Notes: generated by a model not told the origin, from the letters alone. A stretch of DNA of 58,107 nt from Candidatus Omnitrophota bacterium (GCA_030674475.1 JAUSCZ010000008.1:1-58107); one strand, 5' to 3'. Shown: positions 26,887 through 36,212, counted from the first letter of the stretch. Program-made: numbers and translations.

Positions 26887-27615
26887 TTACTTAACTACAG
26901 TCCCGATCTTCTCGCCCATCACTACTCTTTTAATATTGCCTTCCTTAGTCATATCAAAGATTATTATCGGGAGTTTATTTTCCATGCATAGGGTTACCGC
27001 GGTGGAATCCATCACCTTCAGGCCCTTCCTCACCACATCAATATACTTAACCGAAGAAAATCTCCTGGCATCCCGGACCTTTAAGGGATCGGCGGTATAC
27101 ACTCCGTCAACCTTAGTGGCCTTAAGCAGCACCTGGGCGCCTATTTCTTTTGCCCTGAGGGCGGCGGCGGTATCGGTGGTAAAATAAGGATTACCGGTTC
27201 CGGCCACAAAAATTATCACCCTGCCCTTCTCCAGATGGCGCATTGCCCGCCTTCTGATGTAAGACTCAGCCACCTGGTGGATTTCAATCGCGCTGATCAA
27301 GCGGGTAGGGACACCCTGCTTCTCCAAAGCATCCTGAAAGGCCATCCCGTTTATCACTGTAGCCAGCATCCCCATATAATCAGCCACAGAACGGTCCATA
27401 TCCAAGCCCTGGGCCTCAACATTTTCCTGGCCCCGAAAGATATTTCCCCCGCCCAAGACTACCGCGATTTCCAGATTAAGCTCTCTTATTTCTTTTATCT
27501 GCCGGGCAATAGAAAAAAGGACATGCTGATCTATCCCGTGCCGGTGAACACCCTGCAAGGCTTCACCGCTGAGCTTAAGCACAATCCTTTTATACGCCGC
27601 CTTTTTCACCATCAT
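26887..27615 (-). CDS. pyrH: UMP kinase
   Basis: 242 residues. Phosphorylates UMP to UDP; bacterial hexameric type of the amino-acid kinase fold. [13 protein letters not shown] binds [13 protein letters not shown] and [19 protein letters not shown] are the UMP site, and [20 protein letters not shown] is diagnostic. Either of two adjacent ATGs could start it. It lies between tsf and frr, the usual order. Confidence 0.97.
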   Translation of the reverse strand: MMVKKAAYKRIVLKLSGEALQGVHRHGIDQHVLFSIARQIKEIRELNLEIAVVLGGGNIFRGQENVEAQGLDMDRSVADYMGMLATVINGMAFQDALEKQGVPTRLISAIEIHQVAESYIRRRAMRHLEKGRVIIFVAGTGNPYFTTDTAAALRAKEIGAQVLLKATKVDGVYTADPLKVRDARRFSSVKYIDVVRKGLKVMDSTAVTLCMENKLPIIIFDMTKEGNIKRVVMGEKIGTVVK

Positions 27616-27642
27616 TATTTAAGCTATCAACTGTCAACTGTT

Positions 27643-28167
27643 TTACTGCCCAAGCTGAAAACGGACAAAACGGCGAATCAGGATATTCTCGCCTATCTTA
27701 CCTATCAATGAATTCAGGTAATCCTTAATCGTAAGTGAGGGATTCTTCACAAAGGCCTGCTCTAAAAGACAGGACTGTTTATAGAAACTCTCGACGTCAG
27801 GCTGCTCCTTCGCTGTCTCTGCCGGAACTTCTTCCCGCTTTACATATTTAGGGCCCATCGCGGCGATGTGCAAAGCCACATCAGAGCTGAATTTTACAAA
27901 CTCTTCATTACGGGCGGCAAAGTCCGTTTCGGAGTTAATCTCCACTAAAACCCCGACCTTGTTGTCAAAATGCACATAAGAAACCACTCTGCCCGCGCCC
28001 GCGGCGCGATCCGCCTTTTTCGCGGCAATCTCCAAGCTCCTCTTTTTCAAAATTTCCAGCGCCCTGGGCAGATCACCCTTGGAATCTTCCAAGGCCTTCC
28101 GGCAATCAGACACCCCCAAAGAAGTAGTCTCGCGTAGTTTCTTAATCTGTTCTAAGGAAGCGTTCAT
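27643..28167 (-). CDS. tsf: elongation factor Ts (short form)
   Basis: 174 residues. Exchanges GDP for GTP on EF-Tu. The N-terminal UBA-like helix bundle (IKKLRETTSLGVSDCRKALE), the core AGAGRVVSYVHFDNKVGVLVEINSETDFAARNEEF and the closing IGKIGENILIRRFVRFQLG are present. E. coli EF-Ts has 283 residues; this is close to the short Thermus form with one core subdomain, so it likely works as a dimer. Its ATG overlaps the rpsB stop by four bases. Confidence 0.95.
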   Translation of the reverse strand: MNASLEQIKKLRETTSLGVSDCRKALEDSKGDLPRALEILKKRSLEIAAKKADRAAGAGRVVSYVHFDNKVGVLVEINSETDFAARNEEFVKFSSDVALHIAAMGPKYVKREEVPAETAKEQPDVESFYKQSCLLEQAFVKNPSLTIKDYLNSLIGKIGENILIRRFVRFQLGQ

Positions 28168-29078
28168 TTCTTAATTCTCCTTTTATTCTTCGCGTCAAAC
28201 GTTGAATCTGCCGGCTTAGCTTTCAGGGGGTGTTTTATACTCGTATCATTCTTATCCACGCCCGCGGCCTTCTCAGCCAGCTCCACTATCTCTTCTTTTA
28301 CCTTAATATCTTCACCTTCAACCTTCGCGCCTTCGGGAAGGCCCTGAATTTCAGATATATCGGGCTTAACGCTGGCCTGGGTTAAATAATCCAGAAATCC
28401 CTTCCTTCCCTCAGCTATAGACTCCGCCACCAGGCTGATTATCAGCTTGATTGATTTGATAGCATCGTCATTGCCGGGAATCGGGTAATCAATTAACTCC
28501 GGATTACAATTAGTATCAATAAGCCCGGCCACCGGTATGCCTAACTTCCTGGCCTCGGCCACGGCAAGCTCCTCTTTTTTAGAATCCACCACAAACAAGG
28601 CCGCTGGCAGACGCTCCATATCCTTGATGCCGCCAAGGCTATTCTCCAGTTTTCCCCTTTCCCGCATCATCAGACCGACTTCCTTTTTGGTAAAATTAGC
28701 CAGCCTGCCGTCTTCTTTCATTTTATCAATATCCTTAAGCCGGGCCACTGACTTCTTGATGGTGGAAAAATTAGTCAAAAGGCCTCCCAGCCAACGGGAG
28801 GAAACATGAGGCATTCCGCAGGCCTTGGCTTGTTCAGCGACCATAGCCTGGGCCTGTTTTTTAGTGCCCACGAAAAGGATGGTTTCGCCTTTAATAGCCA
28901 GCCCCTTAAGGAATTCCCGCGCTGTTTTTAGACACTCCAGGGTTTTCTCCAGGTTAATGATATAAATCGAGTTTCTTGCTCCAAAAATGTATGGCGCCAT
29001 CTTGGGATTCCAACGTTTAGTCTGATGCCCAAAATGCACCCCTGCTTCAAGTAACTGCCTAATCAATTCATCTGCCAA
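28164..29078 (-). CDS. rpsB: 30S ribosomal protein S2 with long C-terminal tail
   Basis: 304 residues. The S2 fold ends near residue 230: LLEAGVHFGHQTKRWNPKM, ISSRWLGG-like VSSRWLGGLLTNFSTI, VVDSKKEELAVAEARKLGIPVAG and DTNCNPELIDYPIPGNDDAI are clear. About 70 charged residues follow, ending KPADSTFDAKNKRRIKK, which is longer than in E. coli (241). First gene of the operon, with a promoter about 200 bases upstream and a 190-base leader. Confidence 0.96.
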   Translation of the reverse strand: MADELIRQLLEAGVHFGHQTKRWNPKMAPYIFGARNSIYIINLEKTLECLKTAREFLKGLAIKGETILFVGTKKQAQAMVAEQAKACGMPHVSSRWLGGLLTNFSTIKKSVARLKDIDKMKEDGRLANFTKKEVGLMMRERGKLENSLGGIKDMERLPAALFVVDSKKEELAVAEARKLGIPVAGLIDTNCNPELIDYPIPGNDDAIKSIKLIISLVAESIAEGRKGFLDYLTQASVKPDISEIQGLPEGAKVEGEDIKVKEEIVELAEKAAGVDKNDTSIKHPLKAKPADSTFDAKNKRRIKK

Positions 29079-29270
29079 TGGTATTCCCTCCTATATTAGA
29101 CATCAAATATTAAAATCAAATATCACCCGCCGCTTCCGAGGCAGGAAAATGACAAATCTTTGATTTTCTCCTAAACTACCGCCGCATCTTTATACCTTTC
29201 CTTAATTGCCTGCCTGCCGGTAGGCAGGGAGCGTAAAGTATACCCCTCTGGATTAGCAACAAAAATGTAA
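29079..29270 (-). promoter_or_regulatory. rpsB leader with inverted repeats
   Basis: A leader of about 190 bases between the predicted start site and the rpsB ATG. It contains CCTGCCTGCCGGTAGGCAGG (about 29,209-29,228), a perfect small hairpin, plus AAATATTAAAATCAAATATC near the gene. Long S2 leaders often carry autoregulatory folds; no known rpsB motif is recognised here. Confidence 0.4.
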
Positions 29271-29276
29271 TTTACA

Positions 29277-29304
29277 ATTATAACACAAAAATCCAATCTG
29301 GCAA
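29277..29304 (-). promoter_or_regulatory. sigma-70 type promoter for rpsB operon
   Basis: On the minus strand TTGCCA (29,304-29,299), a 16-base spacer and TATAAT (29,282-29,277), a perfect -10 box. It lies about 200 bases upstream of rpsB, in the right orientation and in the only non-coding gap before the operon. Confidence 0.65.
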
Positions 29305-29337
29305 CCGAAAATTTTGATTTTGACTGGTTTTAGCCGA

Positions 29338-31269
29338 TTATGGGCTTTGAATCACCCGGGATTCCAGCTCTTTTATCTTGGCCTGAATATCGGAAATCAG
29401 CTTTTCTATCTCCTTCAGGCGGCGGCCGTATTCCCTGGCAGTATCCTCATCACGAAAGATATGCGGATTAGACAAGGCCCGCACCTTGGCATAACTTTCT
29501 AATTCCAGCTTTTCTTTATCCTTTTCCAACTTGCTGATGCTTTCGCGGAGAGCAGAATTATGGGCCTTGCGGGTTTTTTCTTCTTCTTTGCGCTGTTTTT
29601 CCTTTTCTAGGTTCGCCTGCCTTTGCTCTTGGGGCCGGGAATATCCGGCGGCTTTGCGGGAAGCATTGTTTTCAAGAGAAGCTTCGCCTTTATCTTTTTT
29701 CTCCAGGTAATAATCAAAATTACCGGGGAATTTTCTCACCCGGGAATCCCTCACCTCATACACCACATTAGCCACGGAGCGCACAAAATAAATATCGTGG
29801 CTGATAAAAACCAGCGTCCCCTCGTAATCCTTTAAAGCCTTAACCAGGGCCTCCACCGCGTCCACATCCAAGTGGGTAGTCGGCTCATCCAAGAGCAGGA
29901 GATTCGGAGGGTTGATTAAAAGTTTGGCTAAAATCAGGCGGCTCTTTTCCCCTCCGGATAAAACGCTCACCTTTTTATCCGCGTCATCTCCGCTAAACAA
30001 AAACGCTCCTAAAATAGTGCGGATACTCTCCTCAGACATAAAACCGGCCGCGGCGGAATAGGCCTCCTTCAGGACGGTATTTTCCGGATGCAGGACATCC
30101 ATCCTGGTCTGAGAAAAATAACCGACATCCACATTGTGGCCGGGTTTACGCAGGCCGCTGTCAATATCCACCACCCCGGCCATAATCTTTAAAAGGGTGG
30201 ACTTGCCCGCCCCGTTTTCCCCGGCCAGGACCGCTTTTTCATCTTGAGTAATCTCAAAATCCAGGTCCTTATACACCTGAATATCACCGTAAGACTTGGA
30301 AATCTTTTCTAAGCTCATTACCCGCCAGCCGCTTCTTTTAGTTGGGGGAAAATGAAAGTTGTGAATACTCTCCCGGCGATCCTTAAGCACGACAATTTCC
30401 GGCATACTCTCTAAAATCCGCCTCTTGGCCCTGACCGAGGCCGCCTTATTCGGCTGGGCGTGAAAACGCCCGACGAATTTCTCCAACTGCTCTCTTTTTT
30501 TCTCCTGCTCCTTAAACTGCTTGATCTGGTATATCCGTTTTTCCTCCTGGATCTGTTCATAATGCTCATAATTACCCTTAACCTTGGCAATAGAGCCGTT
30601 CTCCAGAATCAAGGTATAATTGGTAACCTCGGTCAAAAAGGCCTTATCGTGAGAGATCATAATAAAGGTGCCCTCAAAATCAGCCAGATAACTTTTCAAC
30701 CAAAGCGCGGCATTTAAATCCAGGTAATTAGTCGGCTCATCCAAAAGCAAAAGGTCGTATTTATAGGTAAGCAGTTTAGCCAGGAGGGCGCGCATCTGCC
30801 AGCCTCCGCTCATCTGGGCTATCAGCCGGCTAAAATCCCTCTCTTTAAAACCTAAACCCATCAGGATTTTCTTGGCTTTATGTTCCAGCTCAAAATATCC
30901 CAGGACCTCCAGGTTGTGCAAAATCTCACCGTAGCGCTTTGAGCCGGCTTCATTTTTTTCCTCCAGAAGCTCTTTCTCTTTTTTTAAAGCTAATATCCTT
31001 TCCTCCCCTTCAGTCAGCTCAGATAAAACCGTATTTTCAGACTTGAAGCTGGCCTCCTGCCTGAGATGGCCGATATGGATATTTTTGCTTATCTGCACCG
31101 CGCCGCTAGTGGGCTCCAAATCACCCAGGATCAGGGAAAAAAGCGTAGACTTACCGGCGCCGTTAGGCCCGATCAAGCCAACCTTTTCCCCGCGATTTAT
31201 ACTCAGGGATACCTTTTCAAAAAGGATTTTACTGCCGTAGTTTTTAGAAAGATTGTTTAAGTTAATCAT
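29338..31269 (-). CDS. ABC-F family ATPase (EttA/Uup-like)
   Basis: 643 residues, two ABC domains on one chain and no membrane segments. Walker A motifs GPNGAGKSTL and GENGAGKSTL, signatures MSGGWQMRALLAKL and LSGGEKSRLILAKL, and Walker B LLLLDEPTNYLDL and LLLLDEPTTHLDV. The linker between domains (about residues 230-310, with the charged EEKRIYQIKQFKEQEKKREQ stretch) and a C-terminal coiled coil are those of ABC-F translation factors that act at the ribosomal E site. Subfamily not assigned; Uup-like is favoured by the C-terminal coiled coil. Confidence 0.9.
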   Translation of the reverse strand: MINLNNLSKNYGSKILFEKVSLSINRGEKVGLIGPNGAGKSTLFSLILGDLEPTSGAVQISKNIHIGHLRQEASFKSENTVLSELTEGEERILALKKEKELLEEKNEAGSKRYGEILHNLEVLGYFELEHKAKKILMGLGFKERDFSRLIAQMSGGWQMRALLAKLLTYKYDLLLLDEPTNYLDLNAALWLKSYLADFEGTFIMISHDKAFLTEVTNYTLILENGSIAKVKGNYEHYEQIQEEKRIYQIKQFKEQEKKREQLEKFVGRFHAQPNKAASVRAKRRILESMPEIVVLKDRRESIHNFHFPPTKRSGWRVMSLEKISKSYGDIQVYKDLDFEITQDEKAVLAGENGAGKSTLLKIMAGVVDIDSGLRKPGHNVDVGYFSQTRMDVLHPENTVLKEAYSAAAGFMSEESIRTILGAFLFSGDDADKKVSVLSGGEKSRLILAKLLINPPNLLLLDEPTTHLDVDAVEALVKALKDYEGTLVFISHDIYFVRSVANVVYEVRDSRVRKFPGNFDYYLEKKDKGEASLENNASRKAAGYSRPQEQRQANLEKEKQRKEEEKTRKAHNSALRESISKLEKDKEKLELESYAKVRALSNPHIFRDEDTAREYGRRLKEIEKLISDIQAKIKELESRVIQSP

Positions 31270-31279
31270 TAGGGGAAAG

Positions 31280-31879
31280 TCAAATAATCCGGCGGGTTTC
31301 CAGGGCTTTAGAGAGAGTGGCGGAATCAGCGTATTCTAAATTTGAGCCTACCGGAAGGCCTAAGCCGATCCGGCTTAAACACACCTCCAGCGGCTTAATC
31401 AGCTTGGTAAGATATAAGGCGGTGGTTTCGCCTTCGGTATCGGAATCAGTGGCGATAATTACTTCCTGGATATTTTCCTGTTTTATCCGCTGAATCAGGC
31501 TGTCAATCTTCAGTTGAGCCGGCCCTCTTCCCTCCAGAGGGTCAATGGCGCCCAAAAGCACATGATAAAGGCCGTTAAAGGTGCCGGCCTTTTCAATTGA
31601 GGTTACGTCATTAGGCCGCTCCACCACGCAAAGGATGCCCCGGTTACGTTGGGAATTAGAGCAGATAGAACATTCCTCACCCTCGCTCAGGTTATGACAA
31701 CGGTTACAAAGGCGCACCTTATCTTTTAATTCAATCAGCCTCTGGGAAAGCAGGACAATATCGTCTTTGGGGGAATTATTCAAAAGATGAAAAACGATTC
31801 TTTCCGCGCTCCTTCTTCCGATGCCCGGAAGCTTAACTAATTCCTGAATCAGTCTTTCTATAGTAAGCGGATAATTCAT
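31280..31879 (-). CDS. recR: recombination protein RecR
   Basis: 199 residues. Works with RecF/RecO to load RecA at gaps. LPGIGRRSAERIVFHLL is the helix-hairpin-helix, CNRCHNLSEGEECSICSN the four-cysteine zinc finger, and the Toprim domain has VVERPNDVTSIEKAG and EVIIATDSDTEGETTALYL. Standard size. It follows dnaX by 2 bases, a widely conserved pairing. Confidence 0.97.
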   Translation of the reverse strand: MNYPLTIERLIQELVKLPGIGRRSAERIVFHLLNNSPKDDIVLLSQRLIELKDKVRLCNRCHNLSEGEECSICSNSQRNRGILCVVERPNDVTSIEKAGTFNGLYHVLLGAIDPLEGRGPAQLKIDSLIQRIKQENIQEVIIATDSDTEGETTALYLTKLIKPLEVCLSRIGLGLPVGSNLEYADSATLSKALETRRII

Positions 31880-31881
31880 TT

Positions 31882-33603
31882 TTAACTCTTTCTGACTATT
31901 CTGCCGTTAAAGGTATTCAAGGTGGATTTTAATAACTGGTCTTCAGGTTCATTCTCGCCGGGTGAGTCCGAAACAGGTTTTTTCTCTTCTTTAGTAACGG
32001 CAAAATTTATCTTGATGTCCTGCTTAAGCAGTTCTTTCCATATTTTTTCCAGAAGAATATGATTTTCTTTGCCTTCCAATGACTCTTTATGAAAGCCCGC
32101 CCTTTGAGGAAAGCCGATAGTCAAGACACTGCCTGAAGTCTTACACGGGCTTCCTTCTTCCAGATAATGCGCGGCCGAAACCTTAACTTTAGTTAAATGT
32201 TCGACAAACCGCGGCCATAGCTCTTTTACCCTTTCCAGGTCTAAGTCACTATCCTCCCGGAGCTTAGGTTCCGGCTGAATAGGTAAAGGCTTGTTTTCCA
32301 GGGTTTCCTTTGGCTTAACAGCGGCAGTAAGAAATCCTCCCCTTGACAAGGGCTCGCCTCGCGGCGAAGCCGCGGGGAGGTGGGGAGGGGTTAAATCAGC
32401 CGGTGCCCTAAGATGAGGATTCTGGGCAAGGCTTTGGCTGCTCCGGGGAGGATTCAGAGGAATATCCCTTTTCTCCGAAACCACGGACGCGCTTTTTAAG
32501 GCTCCGCAATCTTTCCCCTGGGAGGATAATTTTACCAGGGCTATCTCTAAAGGTATGCGCAGGCTGTCCATATATCTGGCGGTTTCCTGGGCGCCAAGCA
32601 AGGTATTAAAACCCAGAAAAATATTATCCAAAGAAATCTCCCTGGCCTGGGCAGCGATCAGTTGACAGAGTTCCCGCGGCAAGTCCAAAAGCTTCTCCTG
32701 ATTAGAAACAACGGCCTTGGCTATCATCAAGTTACGGTAATGCTCAATAAGATTAACTAAGAGCTGATTCAAGTCCTTGCCTTGTTCTATCAGCTCATCT
32801 AAAAATTCCAAAAGCCCGGCGGTGTCCTTTTTGATTATCTTATTCGCCATCTCCAGCAAATACTCCTGCTCTAATACCCCTAAGATAGAATGCGCGTCCT
32901 TTAGGCCAATATCTCCCTGAGCAAAAGAAACCAGTTCATCCAGCATAGACTCGGCATCACGCAAAGAGCCGTCGGAGGCCTTGGCCAGCGCCAAAAACAC
33001 CGCCTCCTCTACCTTGAGATTTTCCGAGGCGGATATCCGCTTTAACTGCTCGATTATCTTCAAATTAGTAATCCGCTTAAACTCTAAAAACTGACAACGC
33101 GAGATTATGGTGGAAAGTATCTTTTTAGGCTGGGTAGTGGCAAAGATGAATTTTACGTGTGGCGGAGGCTCCTCCAGGGTTTTCAGTAAGGCATTAAAGC
33201 CTTCAGAGGTAATCTGATGCACCTCGTCTATTATATATATCTTAAACTTCCCCTGGGTGGGTGAGAACTTGACATTTTCCCTTAAGGCCCGGATATCGTC
33301 AATGCCGCGGTTAGAAGCGCCGTCAATCTCAATCACATCCAGGCTTCTGGCCTCGGTGATTTCAAGGCAGGAAACGCATTTATTGCAAGGGATTACTGCC
33401 GGGCCTTTTTGACAGTTTAAAGATTTAGCCAGGATCCTGGCGGTTGAGGTCTTTCCCACACCGCGCGGCCCGGCAAAAATATAGGCATGGGCCAGACGGT
33501 TAGCGGTAATGGCGTTCTTTAAGGTAGTGGTAACCTGTTCCTGTCCGACAACATCATCAAAACTTTGCGGACGCCACTTGCGGGCAAAAACTACATAAGA
33601 CAT
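31882..33603 (-). CDS. dnaX: DNA polymerase III subunit gamma/tau, with a repeat translated in frame
   Basis: 573 residues. Clamp-loader motor: Walker A GPRGVGKTSTARI, zinc module CQKGPAVIPCNKCVSC, Walker B YIIDEVHQ, sensor ISRCQFLEF. The linker region at residues about 403-424 reads TPPHLPAASPRGEPLSRGG, which is the translation of a CTCCCC-type palindromic repeat (32,331-32,397) with an extra GC hairpin in its middle. The frame stays open on both sides, so the repeat adds a flexible insert between the ATPase part and the tau-like C-terminal domain. Upstream of recR. Confidence 0.95.
   Translation of the reverse strand: MSYVVFARKWRPQSFDDVVGQEQVTTTLKNAITANRLAHAYIFAGPRGVGKTSTARILAKSLNCQKGPAVIPCNKCVSCLEITEARSLDVIEIDGASNRGIDDIRALRENVKFSPTQGKFKIYIIDEVHQITSEGFNALLKTLEEPPPHVKFIFATTQPKKILSTIISRCQFLEFKRITNLKIIEQLKRISASENLKVEEAVFLALAKASDGSLRDAESMLDELVSFAQGDIGLKDAHSILGVLEQEYLLEMANKIIKKDTAGLLEFLDELIEQGKDLNQLLVNLIEHYRNLMIAKAVVSNQEKLLDLPRELCQLIAAQAREISLDNIFLGFNTLLGAQETARYMDSLRIPLEIALVKLSSQGKDCGALKSASVVSEKRDIPLNPPRSSQSLAQNPHLRAPADLTPPHLPAASPRGEPLSRGGFLTAAVKPKETLENKPLPIQPEPKLREDSDLDLERVKELWPRFVEHLTKVKVSAAHYLEEGSPCKTSGSVLTIGFPQRAGFHKESLEGKENHILLEKIWKELLKQDIKINFAVTKEEKKPVSDSPGENEPEDQLLKSTLNTFNGRIVRKS
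32331..32397. repeat. CTCCCC palindromic repeat inside dnaX
   Basis: Plus strand GAAATCCTCCCCTT-GAC-AAGG, then GCTCGCCTCGCGGCGAAGCC, then GGGGAGGTGGGGAGGGGTTA. The outer parts match the reverse complement of the copies at 2,614 and 4,053; the middle is an added GC-rich hairpin. It encodes about 22 residues of DnaX. Confidence 0.8.
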
Positions 33604-33615
33604 ATTTTAGAAAAG

Positions 33616-34266
33616 TTAGAAATTATAGGCTACGCCGGCTTCAAAGGTATCGCAATCATCGGCATGAATCCTATCGCGGTGGCGCCAGTCTAAATTAATC
33701 TGGGCTTCTTTACCCAGCGGAATAAGCAGGCCGGCAATTGCTTCTACGCGCGTTCCCCGGCCCAGACGAAAATCATAGGTATACTCTCCCGAGATATATC
33801 CCTTAAGGATATCTTTTCCGGGAATCAGTTGACGGCTTAAACTCACTATGCTCAGGGCCTCAAGCATATCGGTATCCTTAATCACTCCCCGGTTATACAC
33901 CGGCTCCGAACGCCATACCTGACGCAGCTGCTCTCCTAAATAAAAGAAATCTCTCCAGTTAAAACCTAATTCCACGCCGGCCGAAACCCTTTCTTTTTTA
34001 CGGCGTGCTACATTATGCCGCGCTTCCACAAAAGGTATTACCCTTAAGGTAACTTCTTTGCCGGCTGAAGAATTAATCTTCTTAACCAAAAGTGCCTCTA
34101 AACGGTTGGCGTAAAAATTTTCATCCGCGTGACGGATGTCGTGGTTAAAAATAAGGCTGTAGCGCAAGGGGAGCTTATACGCCCCGGCAAAACTAAGGGA
34201 ATAAGAGAAAAGCGCTATCCCCAAAACCAGCGCCGCCGTCAATCTCAATCTTCCCGCTCTGGTCAA
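33616..34266 (-). CDS. predicted outer-membrane beta-barrel protein
   Basis: 216 residues. A signal peptide (about 1-28, hydrophobic core AALVLGIALFSYSLSFAGA) is followed by alternating polar/hydrophobic strands, for example LEALLVKKI, VTLRVIPFVEARH, GYISGEYTYDF and AQINLDWRHRD, and the chain ends in Phe (VAYNF), the usual barrel-insertion signal. About 180 mature residues fit an 8-10-strand barrel. No named family is recognised. It lies 12 bases upstream of dnaX on the same strand. Confidence 0.65.
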   Translation of the reverse strand: MTRAGRLRLTAALVLGIALFSYSLSFAGAYKLPLRYSLIFNHDIRHADENFYANRLEALLVKKINSSAGKEVTLRVIPFVEARHNVARRKKERVSAGVELGFNWRDFFYLGEQLRQVWRSEPVYNRGVIKDTDMLEALSIVSLSRQLIPGKDILKGYISGEYTYDFRLGRGTRVEAIAGLLIPLGKEAQINLDWRHRDRIHADDCDTFEAGVAYNF

Positions 34267-34563
34267 CCTTACCTCAGGCTAGTGCTAAACCGCTTAAGAA
34301 AATCTTATTATACCAAAAATCCTTTTAAAAAGGTAAAAGAATTAGTTATCGCTTCGTAATCGGTCAGTGAGCGGGGGCGTCCTTTTTAAAAATCCCCCTA
34401 AACCCCTTTTTGGCTTTGGCTATCTGAATCCAAACCACCGCCCTCTGACTTGTCAAAGGGGGAATTTTTATTCCCCTCTTTTATAAAGAGGGGTGAGGGG
34501 AGATTTTTCACTGTTTACTGACGTATTACGTCGCCTCCGAACGCGCTCATTGTTCTTCCAATT
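34267..34563. repeat. spacer with two nested purine/pyrimidine palindromes
   Basis: AAAATCCCCCTAAACCCC ... TCAAAGGGGGAATTTTTA (about 34,391-34,470) and CCCCTCTTTTATAAAGAGGGG (about 34,474-34,494) followed by TGAGGGGAG. GGTCAGTGAG at 34,359 and TCACTGTTTACTGAC at 34,508 bracket the set as a loose inverted repeat, so this may be one composite insertion. No gene. Confidence 0.55.
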
Positions 34564-35136
34564 TTATTTAGGGAAATCAAATTTGATATCTACGTCCTTT
34601 TTCTCCCCTTCCGCGGCCTTAAAAAGCTCTTTCGGCTTCATCTGCAGCATCTGGGCCACCAGGGTATCCGGTATCTGGGCAATCCTGATATTATAATTAT
34701 TCACCGATTCGTTATATAACTCCCTGCGGTCGGCAATCTGGCTTTCCAAATAACTTATGCGCTGCTGCAACTGGGTGAAATTCTGGTTTGCCTTTAGGTC
34801 CGGGTAATTCTCCGAGACCGCGAACAAGGTCTTCAGGGCGCCGCTTAAGGAATTCTCCGCCTGCGAAGACTCTCCTACGGTCTTTGCCTGAAGGCAGGCA
34901 GTGCGCGCGGCGGTAATTTTTTCCAGCGTTTCCCGCTCATATTTCATATACCCTTCGCAGACCTTGATCAGCTTTGGTATTTCATCATAGCGCTGCTTTA
35001 ATAATACATCAATATTCGCCCAGGCCTTCTCAATATTGCGCGACAGGACAATCAGCCCATTATAGACGGCGACAAAATAAAGCGCTATCCCTGCCAGCAA
35101 AAAGAACAGAACACCTAAGACAATCGCCAATATCAT
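34564..35136 (-). CDS. LemA family protein
   Basis: 190 residues. An N-terminal membrane anchor (ILAIVLGVLFFLLAGIALYFV) precedes the LemA four-helix domain: YNGLIVLSRNIEKAWANIDVLLKQRYDEIPKLI and ENYPDLKANQNFTQLQQRIS are signature stretches. LemA proteins are widespread envelope proteins of unknown biochemical role, usually paired with TPM- or GIDE-domain proteins. Here it follows a GIDE-domain gene by 21 bases. The C-terminal KDVDIKFDF closes the usual domain. Confidence 0.93.
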   Translation of the reverse strand: MILAIVLGVLFFLLAGIALYFVAVYNGLIVLSRNIEKAWANIDVLLKQRYDEIPKLIKVCEGYMKYERETLEKITAARTACLQAKTVGESSQAENSLSGALKTLFAVSENYPDLKANQNFTQLQQRISYLESQIADRRELYNESVNNYNIRIAQIPDTLVAQMLQMKPKELFKAAEGEKKDVDIKFDFPK

Positions 35137-35157
35137 ATCTCCCTCCCCTGTTATCCT

Positions 35158-36078
35158 CTATCCCACTAAACCCAGACGCGTTAATAGATACGCCATTGAC
35201 ACCAAGGTCAATACCACGCCCCCAAAAATACCGCCGATTACCTCCCAGTTCAATCTCTGAATAAGCTCTTTTTGGCTATGGTCAGAGATAATAAAGGTGT
35301 TCGTCTCGCTCCCCTGGCCGATAATCACATCCGCGTGCTCTTCTTGAGAGGCCGATTTCACTTCTTCTTCCAACAACTCCTGCTCAAGCTTGGCTACCGC
35401 CTGAGACCATTCCTGCCCGTCTACAGCCCCGTCTTTATTATCATCAATGGCCTTCATTTTTTCTTGATTGGATTTCAGCTCTGCTATCCGCTGGTGCAAT
35501 TTATCGTTATGCTCAATCCAGTCAGTTTCTTTTTTCCGCGCGCTGCCTAACACATACACTGTCTGCTCAGGAAATATGTCCCATTCTTGAAAACGCAGTG
35601 AGGTAACAAGAAGACCTGTTTTGTATCTTATGTTATGCGTATTTAAAAACTCCATGAGATTATCCGGGATATTTTTCCCCAGACCGGTCCTAAATTCGTA
35701 GCTTACCGCGAGAATCAACTCCGCGGCTGGCGGCGAAACCAGAACCTTTCCCGTGCCGTCATCTATCCAAAAAGGGCAATAAAAACTATCTCCCTGGGCA
35801 ATAGTAACCCAGGAGCCGGATTTTCCTCTTCGTTCATAACGCTCAACTAAATAGCGGTAGGCCACGCAGTCAAATCCGCTTAACGGGCCTCGTAACGTTT
35901 TTACCCTTCTGGCCTGGCCTATTAATTCCACCAGCCCCATGGCCATGCCGCGGACTGTTGAAGTAGGAATATTCTCTATAAGCCTTTTTCGCCTTAAGCG
36001 CGTGAAACCCAAGAAAAAAGACCATATCCCGAATCCGAAACCAAAAGCCGCCCAACCAATATCCCTATCATCGCTCAT
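35158..36078 (-). CDS. GIDE-domain membrane protein with an EF-hand
   Basis: 306 residues with an N-terminal membrane segment (WAAFGFGFGIWSFFLGF) and a C-terminal one (EVIGGIFGGVVLTLVSMAYLLT). Between them is a GIDE-like domain (VELIGQARRVKTLRGPLSGFDCVAYRYLVERY ... FWIDDGTGKVLVSP), as in the mitochondrial MUL1/GIDE ligase but with no RING finger. Near residue 215, DDNKDGAVDGQEW matches a calcium-binding EF-hand loop (D-x-N-x-D-G-x-V-D-x-x-E). GIDE-LemA pairs are common in bacteria; the EF-hand suggests control by calcium, which is inference. Confidence 0.82.
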   Translation of the reverse strand: MSDDRDIGWAAFGFGFGIWSFFLGFTRLRRKRLIENIPTSTVRGMAMGLVELIGQARRVKTLRGPLSGFDCVAYRYLVERYERRGKSGSWVTIAQGDSFYCPFWIDDGTGKVLVSPPAAELILAVSYEFRTGLGKNIPDNLMEFLNTHNIRYKTGLLVTSLRFQEWDIFPEQTVYVLGSARKKETDWIEHNDKLHQRIAELKSNQEKMKAIDDNKDGAVDGQEWSQAVAKLEQELLEEEVKSASQEEHADVIIGQGSETNTFIISDHSQKELIQRLNWEVIGGIFGGVVLTLVSMAYLLTRLGLVG

Positions 36079-36212
36079 TAGATTACAAAAGCCGCCCGCT
36101 ACTTCTTACATTTAGCGCGATAGGCATCACGCGGACGCTTGACGCGCTCTCACCCTTTATTTCTTGTTCTGATTATACCATTCAACTAAAGAATTTAAAA
36201 GGATATTGCTTT

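Noticed and set aside
27643-28167. Truncated tsf
   Set aside because: 174 residues is short against E. coli, but short EF-Ts forms such as that of Thermus are normal, and both ends are intact.
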